A program made the position numbers and the translations under genes. From Piscinibacter lacus (GTDB lineage Bacteria; Pseudomonadota; Gammaproteobacteria; Burkholderiales; Burkholderiaceae_C): a DNA stretch of 64,000 nucleotides. Below are positions 18,442 to 26,227 of this stretch, piece by piece. The DNA is taken from positions 1,054,001 through 1,118,000 of the forward strand of contig NZ_JAERRA010000001.1 of assembly GCF_016735685.1 (NCBI RefSeq). The letters run 5' to 3'. Within the stretch, counting starts at the first letter, position 1. Each line of letters begins with the position of its first letter. The notes below the pieces were generated by a model, which was not told where the DNA came from, ran no database searches, and saw only the letters and a list, made by a program, of their open reading frames with translations.

Positions 18442-19534
18442 CCTCGCGCTCCATCAGCAGGTAGGTGTTGTAGGCATTCATGCGGTTGGCGGCCTGGAAC
18501 AGCGGCAGGCCGCTGTAGCGCGACCAGTCGGCCTGGGCATAGGCCTCGTCGAAGGGCAGCAGCTCGCGGGCGGCGCGGCCCATCTGCTCACGCAGGAAGA
18601 CCAAGTAGTCGCGGGTGAGTTGCAGGTCGGCACGGGCCTGGGTGGTGTGCGGGCCGTGGCCGGGCACCAGCAGGTCCAGCGGCCGGGCCAGCAGGCGGTC
18701 GAGCGCGGCGATCCAGGCCCGGCTGTTGGCCTGGCCGACGAAGGGGATGCGGCCGCGGAAGGCCAGGTCGCCGACGAAGCTCACGCCCAGGGCCGGCAGG
18801 TGCACGGCCAGGTCGTCGCCGGTGTGGGCCGGGCCCAGGGCCTCCAGCTCGAAGCGGCGGCCGCCGATCTCCAGCGTCAGCCGGTCCTCGACCCAGCGGT
18901 CCGCGGCGACCAGGCGCGTGCTTTCGTCCACCCAGGGCGCCAGGGTCAGGCGGCTTTCCTCCAGGCGACGGCGGGCGGTGTCGGATTGCAGGTAGTCGCG
19001 TCCGCGCGCCTGGGCGATCACCTGCGCGCCGCGGTCCTGGAAGTACTGCAGGCCGTAGACATGGTCGGCGTGGTAGTGGGTGACGAGCACATGCCGGATC
19101 GGCAGCGGCGTGATGCGCGCAATCGCCGCATGCAGCAGCTCGGCCAGCGGCGGCGAGCCCAGGGCATCGATCAGCACCACGCTCGTCTCGGTGATGACGA
19201 AGCCGGCATTCGAGATGTAGTTGCCATTGGCCACCGAACCCAGGGCCGAGACGCCGCGCACGTAGTACACGCCGGGCGCGACCTCGATGGGCTCGATCTC
19301 GACCGAGGGCAGGAAATCGGCCGCCTGCCCGGCCGGCTGGGCCGGGGCTGCCGGCGTCGGCTGGGCCCAGGCCGGCGGGCTTGCCGCGGCCAGGCCCAGC
19401 ATCAGGCCCAGCATCAGGCCCAGCGTCAGGCCCAGCACCCAGCCGCGCAGCCCGCCACCCGGCAGGCGGCCGGTCCGGCTGGAACGGGTCGGGCCGGCCG
19501 GATGGTCCGGGGCGGAGGCGGCGGGCGGCAGCAT
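18434..19534 (-). CDS. soxH: SoxH-like metallo-beta-lactamase-fold hydrolase
   Basis: Periplasmic metallo-beta-lactamase-fold enzyme of 366 aa. The zinc motif H153-x-H155-x-D157-H158 (VTHYHADHVYG) is followed by the further ligands in GPAHTGDD and FVGDLAFRG. SoxH proteins of sox clusters and the related quinoprotein-relay metallohydrolases share this layout; the substrate is not known, but a thiol ester or persulfide is likely. The signal peptide region (about 30-57, ending AWA|Q) is very long and contains the repeat LGLMLGLMLGL, encoded by a 12-bp tandem repeat. The true start may be internal, for example after the first 25 residues. Confidence 0.83.
   Translation of the reverse strand: MLPPAASAPDHPAGPTRSSRTGRLPGGGLRGWVLGLTLGLMLGLMLGLAAASPPAWAQPTPAAPAQPAGQAADFLPSVEIEPIEVAPGVYYVRGVSALGSVANGNYISNAGFVITETSVVLIDALGSPPLAELLHAAIARITPLPIRHVLVTHYHADHVYGLQYFQDRGAQVIAQARGRDYLQSDTARRRLEESRLTLAPWVDESTRLVAADRWVEDRLTLEIGGRRFELEALGPAHTGDDLAVHLPALGVSFVGDLAFRGRIPFVGQANSRAWIAALDRLLARPLDLLVPGHGPHTTQARADLQLTRDYLVFLREQMGRAARELLPFDEAYAQADWSRYSGLPLFQAANRMNAYNTYLLMEREDE
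19391..19438 (-). repeat. Four tandem 12-bp repeats in the soxH signal-peptide coding region
   Basis: Units of 12 bp beginning CAGGCCCAGC follow each other at 19391, 19403, 19415 and 19427. The first two are identical and the last two differ at the final bases. Because 12 is a multiple of three, gain or loss of a unit would lengthen or shorten the signal-peptide hydrophobic core by four residues without a frameshift. Confidence 0.75.
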
Positions 19535-19606
19535 CGTGGGTCGACGCGAGCGGGTGGGCCTGGGGCCGAGCAGGGCAGGGCGGGCTGGGGCGGGCAGGCG
19601 CTGGCC

Positions 19607-20152
19607 TCAGAAGGCCAGCGCGTCCTCGATGGCCTTGAGACCGGCGCGGGCGCAGGCCTCGTCGGCCTCGCCGCCGGGGGCGCCGGAGACGCCGATGGCG
19701 CCGACCAGGCTGCCGCCGGCCTCGATGGGCAGGCCGCCGCCGATGGCCGCCACCCGCTCATGGGCGGTGCGGATGCCGCTCATGGACTTGCCGGCCTGGG
19801 TCTCGGCGGCCAGGGCCATGGTCGGGATCTTGAAGCTGGCCGAGGTCCAGGCCTTATCGGCCGCCACCTCGACGGTGTGGGCGCCGGCAAAGCGGTCGCG
19901 CAGGAAGACTTGCAGCACGCCGCTGCGGTCGACCACGGCAACGCCCGCCTGAAAGCCGGCCTTGCGGCAGCTCTCCAGCGCGGCCTGGGCAGCGCGCAGG
20001 GCGGTCTCGGGCGTCAGGCTGGTGGTGCCGAAGGTGGCCGGCGCTTCGGCCGCACCGACGGCTGCCGCGCCCAGGCCGAGCGCGAGGGCCAGCAGGCCGG
20101 CCGCGACCGGACGGGCGCCGAGGCCGCGGCGCTCAGGGCTTGATGTAGGCAT
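19607..20152 (-). CDS. HbpS/GlcG-like (DUF336) exported protein
   Basis: 181-residue protein with an N-terminal signal (about 1-35, ending VGAA|EA) and a GlcG/HbpS domain marked by VAVVDRSGVLQVFLRDRFAG, DKAWTSASFK and the C-terminal GSLVGAIGVSGAPGGEADE. Family members bind heme, cobalamin or small molecules. HbpS-like genes are frequent in sox and alcohol-oxidation clusters, where they may sense redox or bind a cofactor. Its start overlaps the end of the preceding DsrE-like gene by 20 bases, so the two are probably coupled. Confidence 0.82.
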   Translation of the reverse strand: MPTSSPERRGLGARPVAAGLLALALGLGAAAVGAAEAPATFGTTSLTPETALRAAQAALESCRKAGFQAGVAVVDRSGVLQVFLRDRFAGAHTVEVAADKAWTSASFKIPTMALAAETQAGKSMSGIRTAHERVAAIGGGLPIEAGGSLVGAIGVSGAPGGEADEACARAGLKAIEDALAF

Positions 20153-20570
20153 AACCTTCCTTCTGCAGCTTGGTCAGCCGCACGACGCCGGAGGGGGTGA
20201 AGTCCGCTTCCTGGATGAACTGCTCGCGCTTCAGGTTGCGGTTCTTCAGCGTGATCTCGCAGATCTCGAACTTCACGCCGCGCGACTTGAGCGCCGCGAC
20301 GGTGGCGTCGAAGGGCGACTCGTTGCGGTCCTTCATGCCTTCCATCAGGAAGTCGACGCCGAAGGCATGGGTCACCACCGTGATCTCGGCCGAAGGGTCG
20401 GTGTCGAGGTGGTTGCGGATGTTGCGCAGCGTGGCCAGGGCCTGGCTGGCCGTGTCGTTGACGTGGTAGACCACCTTGTCACCGGCCCAGGCGGGCAGGC
20501 TGCACGCCGCGGCCAGCAGCAGGCTGGCCAGGGTGCGGGCGGCGGACGGGGCGGGCAGGGCAGGCTTCAT
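20133..20570 (-). CDS. Periplasmic DsrE/DsrF-like family protein
   Basis: 145-residue exported DsrE-fold protein; the signal peptide ends at about residue 29 (PAWA|GD). The domain shows KVVYHVNDTASQALATLRNIRNHL and the ITVVTHAFGVDFL strand-loop. One cysteine remains in the mature chain (FEICEI), at the position where DsrE-like sulfurtransferases carry a sulfur-binding Cys. It lies 82 bp after soxB and is a common passenger of sox clusters. A role in binding or relaying periplasmic sulfur is likely, by inference. Confidence 0.83.
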   Translation of the reverse strand: MKPALPAPSAARTLASLLLAAACSLPAWAGDKVVYHVNDTASQALATLRNIRNHLDTDPSAEITVVTHAFGVDFLMEGMKDRNESPFDATVAALKSRGVKFEICEITLKNRNLKREQFIQEADFTPSGVVRLTKLQKEGYAYIKP

Positions 20571-20652
20571 GGTCTCAATCCTCGTTCAGCAGAATGGGCC
20601 GCGCGGGCGCGGGCAGGAAGGGCAGTGTCAGGCCGCGAGCCTGCCCGGGGGC

Positions 20653-22386
20653 TCAGGCCAGGCCCGGGTTGCCGTCCACGCCGATCATGCGCGGCGTGTT
20701 GAGCCGGCGTGGCTTGACGACCTTCTGGTCCTTCAGCCAGCGCTCGACCAGCTCCCAGACCTGCGGCAGGCCGGCCTTGCTGGCCTCTTCGGCCACCGGC
20801 GCCCAGCCGGCCACCTTGTAGGTCTTGCCAGCCTCGATGGGCTTGCCGCCCAGGCGCATGTCCTGGATGCGGCGGCCCATGGCGGCGCCGGGCTCGATGG
20901 CATAGCTCAGGCCGCCGATGCGGACCATGTCGCCGCCCTGCTGGTAGTAGGGGTCGGCATTGAAGAGGTTGTCGGCCACGTCCTCCAGCACGGTCTTGAT
21001 CGTCTCGCCGCTCATGGGCGTGACGGTCGCGTAGGAGTAGGTGGTGGCGAGCTGGTCCATCATCAGCTCGCGCGTGATGGCCTGGCCCGGCAGCAGGCTG
21101 GTGCCCCAGCGGAAGCCCGGCGAGAAGGCGATCTCCGCGCCCTGGGTCTCGATCAGCGCATCGCAGATGAGCTGGTCCCAGCTTCCATTGAAGTTGCCGC
21201 GGCGGTAGAGCGTGCCTTCGGTGGTGGCGAGCACCTCGTTGAGCTTGGCCTCGTAGGGCGCGCGGATCTTGGCGATCTGCGCGGCCATGGCGGTGTCGGC
21301 CGGCAGCATCTTCGAGAACACCGGCAGCAGGCGGTACTTGAAGTCGCTGACCTTGCCGTCCACGACCTTGAAGTCCATCACGCCGAGGAACTTGCCATTG
21401 CTGCCGGCATTGGTCACCAGCGTCGTGCCGCCGGGGTTCTTGACCGGGACGGCCATCGGCACGCCGTCGTGGGTGTGGCCGCCGAAGATCGCGTCCACGC
21501 CGCGCACGCGGCTGGCCATCTTCAGGTCCACGTCCATGCCGTTGTGGCTGATCACCACGACCACCTTGGCGCCCTTGCCGCGTGCTTCGTCGACCATGGC
21601 CTGCAGGTTCTCGTCCTGGATGCCGAAGCTCCAGTCGGCCACCATGTAGCGCGGGTTGGCGATGGGGGTGTAGGGGAAGGCCTGGCCGATGATGGCGCAG
21701 GCCACGCCGTTGATCTCGCGGATCACATAGGGCTTGAAGACCGGGTCGCCGAAGTCATTGGTCTTGACGTTCTGGGCGACGAAGTCGAGCTTGCCGGCGA
21801 AGTCCTTCTCGACGATCTCCTTGACCCGCTCCATGCCATAGGTGAACTCCCAGTGGCCGGTCATCACGTCCACGCCGAGCAGCTTGCAGGCGTCGACCAT
21901 GTCCTGCGCATTGGTCCACAGGCTGGTGGCGCTGCCCTGCCAGGTGTCGCCGCCGTCCAGCAGCAGCGCGCCCGGGCGGCTGGCCTTCATCTGCTTGACC
22001 AGGGTGGCCAGGTGCGCAAAGCCGCCGACCGGGCCATAGAGCTTGGCGGCCTGCTCGAAATCGGGGAAGGCAAGGGCATGGGCCTCGGCCGTGCCGGGCC
22101 GCACCTTGGCCAGCTTGAGCAGATGCTCACCGACCAGGTGGGGCACCTGGCCGCGCATGCCGGCCACGCCCAGGTTCACGCTCGGCTCGCGGAAGTAGAT
22201 CGGCATCAACTGCGCATGGCAGTCGGTCATGTGCAGGAAGGACACCGCGCCCGGCCCCTTGAAGGCCGGCGGCAGGTCGTAGAGCGAGCCGGCTGCCGCA
22301 CCCGCCGAGGCGTGACGGGCCAGCGGCAGGCCGGCGGCAGCCGCCAGGCCGAGCAGACGGACGAATTCGCGTTTGGAGAGGTTCAT
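20653..22386 (-). CDS. soxB: SoxB, manganese-dependent thiosulfohydrolase
   Basis: Periplasmic enzyme that releases sulfate from the sulfonate group bound to SoxYZ. The 577-residue chain has an export signal (KREFVRLLGLAAAAGLPLAR, Tat-like or Sec), the 5'-nucleotidase-family metal motifs MTDCHAQL, GGDTWQGSATSLWT and the SoxB-typical GHWEFTYG, then VVISHNGMDVD and GGHTHDG. Length and motif order match active SoxB. I use ATG 22386, since an in-frame ATG at 22449 would place 21 residues before the signal and run through a terminator-like hairpin. It is read after soxX across a 116-bp spacer. Confidence 0.96.
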   Translation of the reverse strand: MNLSKREFVRLLGLAAAAGLPLARHASAGAAAGSLYDLPPAFKGPGAVSFLHMTDCHAQLMPIYFREPSVNLGVAGMRGQVPHLVGEHLLKLAKVRPGTAEAHALAFPDFEQAAKLYGPVGGFAHLATLVKQMKASRPGALLLDGGDTWQGSATSLWTNAQDMVDACKLLGVDVMTGHWEFTYGMERVKEIVEKDFAGKLDFVAQNVKTNDFGDPVFKPYVIREINGVACAIIGQAFPYTPIANPRYMVADWSFGIQDENLQAMVDEARGKGAKVVVVISHNGMDVDLKMASRVRGVDAIFGGHTHDGVPMAVPVKNPGGTTLVTNAGSNGKFLGVMDFKVVDGKVSDFKYRLLPVFSKMLPADTAMAAQIAKIRAPYEAKLNEVLATTEGTLYRRGNFNGSWDQLICDALIETQGAEIAFSPGFRWGTSLLPGQAITRELMMDQLATTYSYATVTPMSGETIKTVLEDVADNLFNADPYYQQGGDMVRIGGLSYAIEPGAAMGRRIQDMRLGGKPIEAGKTYKVAGWAPVAEEASKAGLPQVWELVERWLKDQKVVKPRRLNTPRMIGVDGNPGLA

Positions 22387-22416
22387 GGCAGCAGCCTGAC
22401 GCCCCGGGGGGCGCGC

Positions 22417-22443
22417 AAATAAAAAGGGGGCCGGGAAGGCCCC
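22417..22443 (-). terminator. Intrinsic terminator or attenuator between soxX and soxB
   Basis: Read on the minus strand, GGGGCC-TTCCC-GGCCCC (22443-22427) is followed by CTTTTTATTT (22426-22417). This has the form of a rho-independent terminator. It lies 60 bp after the soxX stop and 30 bp before the soxB start, inside an otherwise co-directional operon, so it should lower transcription of soxB and the genes after it. Confidence 0.72.
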
Positions 22444-22502
22444 AATCACGAGGGAGACGGGGGCGACGCCGCAGCCGGCCTGGGGCCGGCCGCGTCAGCG
22501 CT

Positions 22503-23144
22503 TCACTGGTTGACCGGGGACTTCGGGTCCAGCAGCAGCGCCATCACATGCTTGATCTGCTGCTCGTCGAGGATGCCCGCATGGCCCGCCCGCGGCATGG
22601 CCGAGCAGGCGTTGTAGGCCTTCGCATTCCAGAGCTTGCCCCAGGTGTATTCGACGATGGCCTTGGACGCCGGATCGGCCGGATCCGCCACGCCGCGCAG
22701 CTTGCCGTACTGGTAGAGGCTGGGGCCGATGGTGCCGAAGGACAGCTCGGCCTTGCTGATCTGGTGGCAGTTGTAGCAATTGCCGCCATTGGCCGAGCCG
22801 GCCTTGTCCGACCAGGTGTTGCCGCGACCGCTCTGGGCGATCTTCTCGCCTTCCTTCCAGTCGCCAAGGAACTTGCCGTCCTTGGGCCACTGGATGGTCT
22901 TGAAGTTGGCTTCCTCGATGGCCTTGGCCTGGGCGGCCGGCAGCGGCTTGCCGCTGGCGTCGGCTTGCGAGCAGGCTTCGTTGGCCGGGTCCTGCTGCAA
23001 GCGGGCGACCGTGGCGATGCCCTTGTCGCTGAAGGAGGCCTGCATCATCGCGGCGGCCTGGGCATCCAGCTCGGCCGGGCTGGGGCCGGTCGCGCAGGCG
23101 GCCAGCAGCAGGGCGGCGGGGAGGGTGGCGATCAGGAATCTCAT
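22503..23144 (-). CDS. soxX: SoxX, cytochrome c subunit of SoxAX, apparently a lipoprotein
   Basis: Monoheme partner of SoxA in the SoxAX complex, which joins thiosulfate to SoxYZ cysteine. The heme motif is C123-Y-N-C126-H127 and the likely axial ligand is M183 (ACSAMPRAGH). At 213 aa it is a long SoxX type with an N-terminal extension (about residues 20-90) carrying the segment EACSQAD. The signal peptide ends in LLAAC17, a lipobox, so the protein may be lipid-anchored instead of soluble. It starts 11 bp after the soxA stop. Confidence 0.93.
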   Translation of the reverse strand: MRFLIATLPAALLLAACATGPSPAELDAQAAAMMQASFSDKGIATVARLQQDPANEACSQADASGKPLPAAQAKAIEEANFKTIQWPKDGKFLGDWKEGEKIAQSGRGNTWSDKAGSANGGNCYNCHQISKAELSFGTIGPSLYQYGKLRGVADPADPASKAIVEYTWGKLWNAKAYNACSAMPRAGHAGILDEQQIKHVMALLLDPKSPVNQ

Positions 23145-23155
23145 GGTGCGTCTCC

Positions 23156-24016
23156 TCAGCGCTTGATCGCCGGGGCGATCGATTCGGCGCCCTTGGCATT
23201 CAGGCCCATGTAGCTCGACAGGGCGATCGTGACGTCCGAGCCGAAGCCCGGGTAGGGGAAGCGCTGCTGGCGGAAGCAGTCGTTCAGGCGGCGCTGCATG
23301 CCCCAAAGCTGGCCGGCCGACACGCGGTAGGCCGGCCAGGCGGCGAAGCCGATGCCGTCGCCCGGGTTCTTGCGCAGGTCCGGCAGGTCCTGCAGGCGGA
23401 TGCGCTGGCCTTCGGCGCCGTGGCAGGTCGCGCAGGCAAAGTCATAGGGGCCGCCACGGTAGAAGAAGGCGCGCTTGCCCAGTTCGTACATGCGCTGCTC
23501 TTCGGGATGCGCGTTCGGCAGGTTCATCTTCATGCCGCGCGATTCGGCGCTGATCCAGGCCACCAGGGCTTCGAGCGTCTTCTGCTCGCCCTTGCCGAAG
23601 TCGGTCTTGGCGATCTCGGCGGCGTTGAAGCCCTGCAGCGTCTCCATGCAGGTGAGCAGGCGCGACTCCAGGTCCTGCACCCGGTTCGTGTCGGCGAAAT
23701 AGCGCGGCAGCGTCACGAAGACGCCCTTGACCACGCCCTTGCCCTGACCCAGGTCACAGCCTTCCAGGCTGGCCTTCTTGGGGCCGCGGGCTTCCTTCCA
23801 GAGCGACTCGCCCTTGAGCTCGAAGAGCTCGGCCGGGTTGCCGTCTTCGAGCATCTTGCGGTACTCGGCAATGCCGTCGGCGGCCGATTTGGCCGCCGGG
23901 GCCGACTGTGCGTCGGCCGGGGGGGCGCTGGTCAGCAGGGCCACGCCACCGGCCAGGGCCAGGCCGGCGCCGATCAGGCGCAGGCGCTGGTTCCGGATGT
24001 TCTTGGATTCAGCCAT
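23156..24016 (-). CDS. soxA: SoxA, cytochrome c subunit of SoxAX, monoheme type
   Basis: Periplasmic catalytic subunit of SoxAX, 286 aa. After the signal peptide (ending ADA|QSA near residue 36) there is one heme motif, C195-A-T-C198-H199, and the active-site heme ligand C247 (RRLNDCFRQQRFP), which carries a persulfide in known SoxA. The N-terminal cytochrome domain has no CxxCH; C87 and C123 sit where a disulfide replaces the first heme in monoheme SoxA. It follows soxZ after 133 bp that contain two perfect hairpins. Confidence 0.95.
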   Translation of the reverse strand: MAESKNIRNQRLRLIGAGLALAGGVALLTSAPPADAQSAPAAKSAADGIAEYRKMLEDGNPAELFELKGESLWKEARGPKKASLEGCDLGQGKGVVKGVFVTLPRYFADTNRVQDLESRLLTCMETLQGFNAAEIAKTDFGKGEQKTLEALVAWISAESRGMKMNLPNAHPEEQRMYELGKRAFFYRGGPYDFACATCHGAEGQRIRLQDLPDLRKNPGDGIGFAAWPAYRVSAGQLWGMQRRLNDCFRQQRFPYPGFGSDVTIALSSYMGLNAKGAESIAPAIKR

Positions 24017-24059
24017 TCAATGTCTCCTCGTGCGGCCCCTGTCGGTCGGGGCGGGATGG

Positions 24060-24137
24060 ACCGTCGTCATGGCGACGGTGCTCGGGCTCTCTGGGTCCCC
24101 CCTGCGAACGGAGTGGGGGCCGGACCGGCCGGCCCCC
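24060..24137 (-). promoter_or_regulatory. Two hairpins in the soxZ-soxA spacer
   Basis: GGGGGCCGG (24115-24123) pairs with CCGGCCCCC (24129-24137) 12 bases after the soxZ stop, and ACCGTCG (24060-24066) pairs with CGACGGT (24073-24079). Both stems are perfect. Neither is followed by a T-run on the minus strand, so they resemble RNA-stability or processing hairpins instead of terminators. Confidence 0.5.
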
Positions 24138-24149
24138 GCGGCGTCCCGA

Positions 24150-24461
24150 TCAGGACACCGTGGCTTCGTCGGTGCGCGACTCGCCCTTGTTGTCCACCCA
24201 GCTCACGGCGATCTTGTCGCCGGCCTTCGCGCCCTTGACGGCGAACTGCAGGTAGGGGTTCTTCGAGATGGCGGGGCCCCACTGGGCGTCCATCACGACC
24301 TTGCCGTTGTGCTTGGCGGTGACTTGCTGGATGAACCAGGCCGGCACCAGGGCGCCCGAGGCGTCCTTGCGCTGGCCGGTTTCCATTTCGTGGCTCATCA
24401 GGACGCGGACGGTGGCTTTGTCGCCGGACATCTGCGCGCGGATCTTCATCGGATCGGCCAT
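24150..24461 (-). CDS. soxZ: SoxZ, sulfur-carrier complex subunit
   Basis: 103-residue beta-sandwich protein that binds SoxY and presents its carrier arm to SoxAX, SoxB and SoxCD. It has no signal peptide, as is usual, because it is exported together with SoxY. Recognisable segments are MADPMKIRAQMSGDKATVRVLMSHEMETG, split by normal spacing, and the C-terminal KAGDKIAVSWVDNKGESR. It is separated from soxY by an unusually long 141-bp spacer with two hairpins. Confidence 0.96.
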   Translation of the reverse strand: MADPMKIRAQMSGDKATVRVLMSHEMETGQRKDASGALVPAWFIQQVTAKHNGKVVMDAQWGPAISKNPYLQFAVKGAKAGDKIAVSWVDNKGESRTDEATVS

Positions 24462-24507
24462 GGGGTAACTCCTTGAATCGGTGAAAAGCTCGGGGGTGTG
24501 GTCGGGA

Positions 24508-24590
24508 GGCTCAGTGATTGAGCCGGGGTTCCCACGGGCTCGCAGAGCTCGCCCGCTTCGTCAGGCGTTCAACCGTCCGCAAGGACGGTT
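24508..24590 (-). promoter_or_regulatory. Two hairpins in the soxY-soxZ spacer
   Basis: AACCGTCC-GCAA-GGACGGTT (24571-24590) is a perfect 8-bp stem with a four-base loop, and GGCTCA (24508-24513) pairs with TGAGCC (24519-24524). The first lies 12 bases after the soxY stop on the minus strand. The 141-bp gap is odd because SoxY and SoxZ are made in equal amounts and their genes usually nearly touch. No gene is seen inside it. Confidence 0.55.
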
Positions 24591-24602
24591 TCACGTCCTG
24601 AC

Positions 24603-25070
24603 TCAGCCACCACATCCACCCAGGGTGACCTTGACTTCCTTCTGGGCGAACAGCACCTTGCCGTCGGCCATCATGGCCACGGCATAGACGTTCGAGGACT
24701 GGCCCATCTTGGCGCGGGTCGAGACCGAGGCCTCGACGCTGTCGGTGACGTCGAACTTGGCGGTCAGGATCGAGGGGTTCTTCTCGATCAGGATCATCAT
24801 GCTCTTCACGCCGGCCAGCGCGGTCGAGGCGCCCAGCGGCACCACGGCGCCGTTCTCGGCGATGTCCGGGCCGGTGATCGTCACATCCTTGCTCTCGACC
24901 GGGGCGCCGGCGCCCAGGGCCTTCATCAGATCGGCCATGGTCTTGGCGTCGAAGGCGGCCTTGTTGTAGTCGGCGGCCAGGGCGAAGCCCGGCAGGCTCA
25001 TCAGCCCGGCTGCGGCCATCAGGCCGGCCACGGTGGCGCTGCGTTGCAGCATCTGTCGACGGTTTTGCAT
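24603..25070 (-). CDS. soxY: SoxY, covalent sulfur carrier
   Basis: 155-residue carrier that holds the substrate on a C-terminal cysteine. The swinging-arm motif is complete: the chain ends in LGGCGG with C153 as the carrier residue. The N-terminus MQNRRQMLQRSATVAGLMAAAG is a twin-arginine signal, cut after about FALA (residue 33). It is co-directional with soxD and soxZ. All features needed for function are intact. Confidence 0.97.
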   Translation of the reverse strand: MQNRRQMLQRSATVAGLMAAAGLMSLPGFALAADYNKAAFDAKTMADLMKALGAGAPVESKDVTITGPDIAENGAVVPLGASTALAGVKSMMILIEKNPSILTAKFDVTDSVEASVSTRAKMGQSSNVYAVAMMADGKVLFAQKEVKVTLGGCGG

Positions 25071-25098
25071 CGGGAACTCCTTGTCAGGACGGTCGGGT

Positions 25099-25121
25099 GG
25101 GGCGCGCAGGGCGCGCGCCCC
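25099..25121 (-). promoter_or_regulatory. Strong hairpin just after soxD
   Basis: GGGGCGCGC (25099-25107) pairs perfectly with GCGCGCCCC (25113-25121), five bases beyond the soxD stop and 28 before the soxY start. No T-run follows, so a segmental RNA-stability role is more likely than termination. Confidence 0.5.
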
Positions 25122-25126
25122 GGGGC

Positions 25127-26227
25127 TCAGGGTTTGGCGGCTCCGCCAGCCAGCCAGGTCGCCATGATCTTGGCGTCGGCTTCACCCAGGTTCTGCGGCG
25201 GCATCGGGATCGCACCCCAGACGCCAGCGCCGCCCGCCCGGATCTTGCCAGCCAGATAGGCCACTGCGTCGGCGCGCGCGCCGTGCTTCTTGGCAATTTC
25301 ACGGAAGGACGGACCCACCAGCTTGTTTTCAAGCCCGTGACAGGCCACGCAACTGTTCTTCTGGGCCAGGGACCAGGCCGCCGCGGCCTCTCCGCCGCCG
25401 CCAGCGGCCGCAGGCGCGGCAGCCACGGTGGCGACGACCGGGGCCATCACCGCCGTGCCCGGCTTGCGGGTGTCCACGCCCTTCTGGGCGCCGACGACGC
25501 GCTGCTGCTCGGCCAGGTTGCCGTGGTTGTCGCGGGCATGCTCGGGCAGGAAGGAGGCGATCTTGGTCTCCGTCGGGCAGTTCTTCATGCACGCGGAACC
25601 CTGCACGTCCGGCTTGCTGCTGCCGCCGAACTCCTTGCCCGGCCACAGGCCGTGGGCCGTGGTCTTGCCGGCCCGGTTGGGCAGGCGCTTCTGCACCTCG
25701 GCGATGTTCTTGTCGGACAGCACGAAGTCGTCCGGCAGGATGCCGCCCATGTTCAGCAGGTAGGCCGTGACGCCGTAGACCTCGTCGGGCTTGAGCGACT
25801 TCGGGTTGGTCCAGGGCATGGCGCGGTGGATGTAGTCCCACAGCGTCGAGACGCTGGAGACCTTCATCAGCGTGGTGCGGCCCGGGAAGCTGGAGTCGTT
25901 CAGGCGGGCGACGCGGCCGCTCTTCACATCCTCGGCCGAGGTGCCGCCGACCAGCGGCGAGAAGACCTCATTGCTTTCGCCGAAGACGCCGTGGCAGGAC
26001 GCGCACTTGTTCTCCCACACGTCCATGCCCAGGTTCACCGAGCCCGAGCCCGGGGGCAGGCCCTTGAAGTCCGGACGGACATCGATGTCCCAGGCCTGCA
26101 CTTCCTTGGCGGTCGCCGCGCGACCGATGCCGGAGAAGTCGGCGGGCGCCTTGGCCTGGGCCAGGGCCCCGCCGCAGGCGGCCAGCAGGGCCGCCGCCAT
26201 CACGCTTCGATCAAGCCAGTTGGACAT
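25127..26227 (-). CDS. soxD: SoxD, diheme cytochrome c of sulfane dehydrogenase
   Basis: Periplasmic electron-accepting subunit of Sox(CD)2. Two heme motifs are seen in the 366-residue chain: C75-A-S-C78-H79 and C293-V-A-C296-H297, joined by a long linker that includes an Ala/Gly-rich stretch (about 262-285) and CMKNC. The signal region reads AALLAACGGALAQA, so both a lipobox (C18) and a signal peptidase I site (ALA|Q) are possible. The start overlaps the end of soxC by 17 bases. Confidence 0.95.
   Translation of the reverse strand: MSNWLDRSVMAAALLAACGGALAQAKAPADFSGIGRAATAKEVQAWDIDVRPDFKGLPPGSGSVNLGMDVWENKCASCHGVFGESNEVFSPLVGGTSAEDVKSGRVARLNDSSFPGRTTLMKVSSVSTLWDYIHRAMPWTNPKSLKPDEVYGVTAYLLNMGGILPDDFVLSDKNIAEVQKRLPNRAGKTTAHGLWPGKEFGGSSKPDVQGSACMKNCPTETKIASFLPEHARDNHGNLAEQQRVVGAQKGVDTRKPGTAVMAPVVATVAAAPAAAGGGGEAAAAWSLAQKNSCVACHGLENKLVGPSFREIAKKHGARADAVAYLAGKIRAGGAGVWGAIPMPPQNLGEADAKIMATWLAGGAAKP

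Noticed and set aside
22387..22449. Earlier in-frame start for soxB at 22449
   Set aside because: It would put 21 residues before the export signal and translate through the terminator hairpin; ATG 22386 gives a normal SoxB N-terminus.
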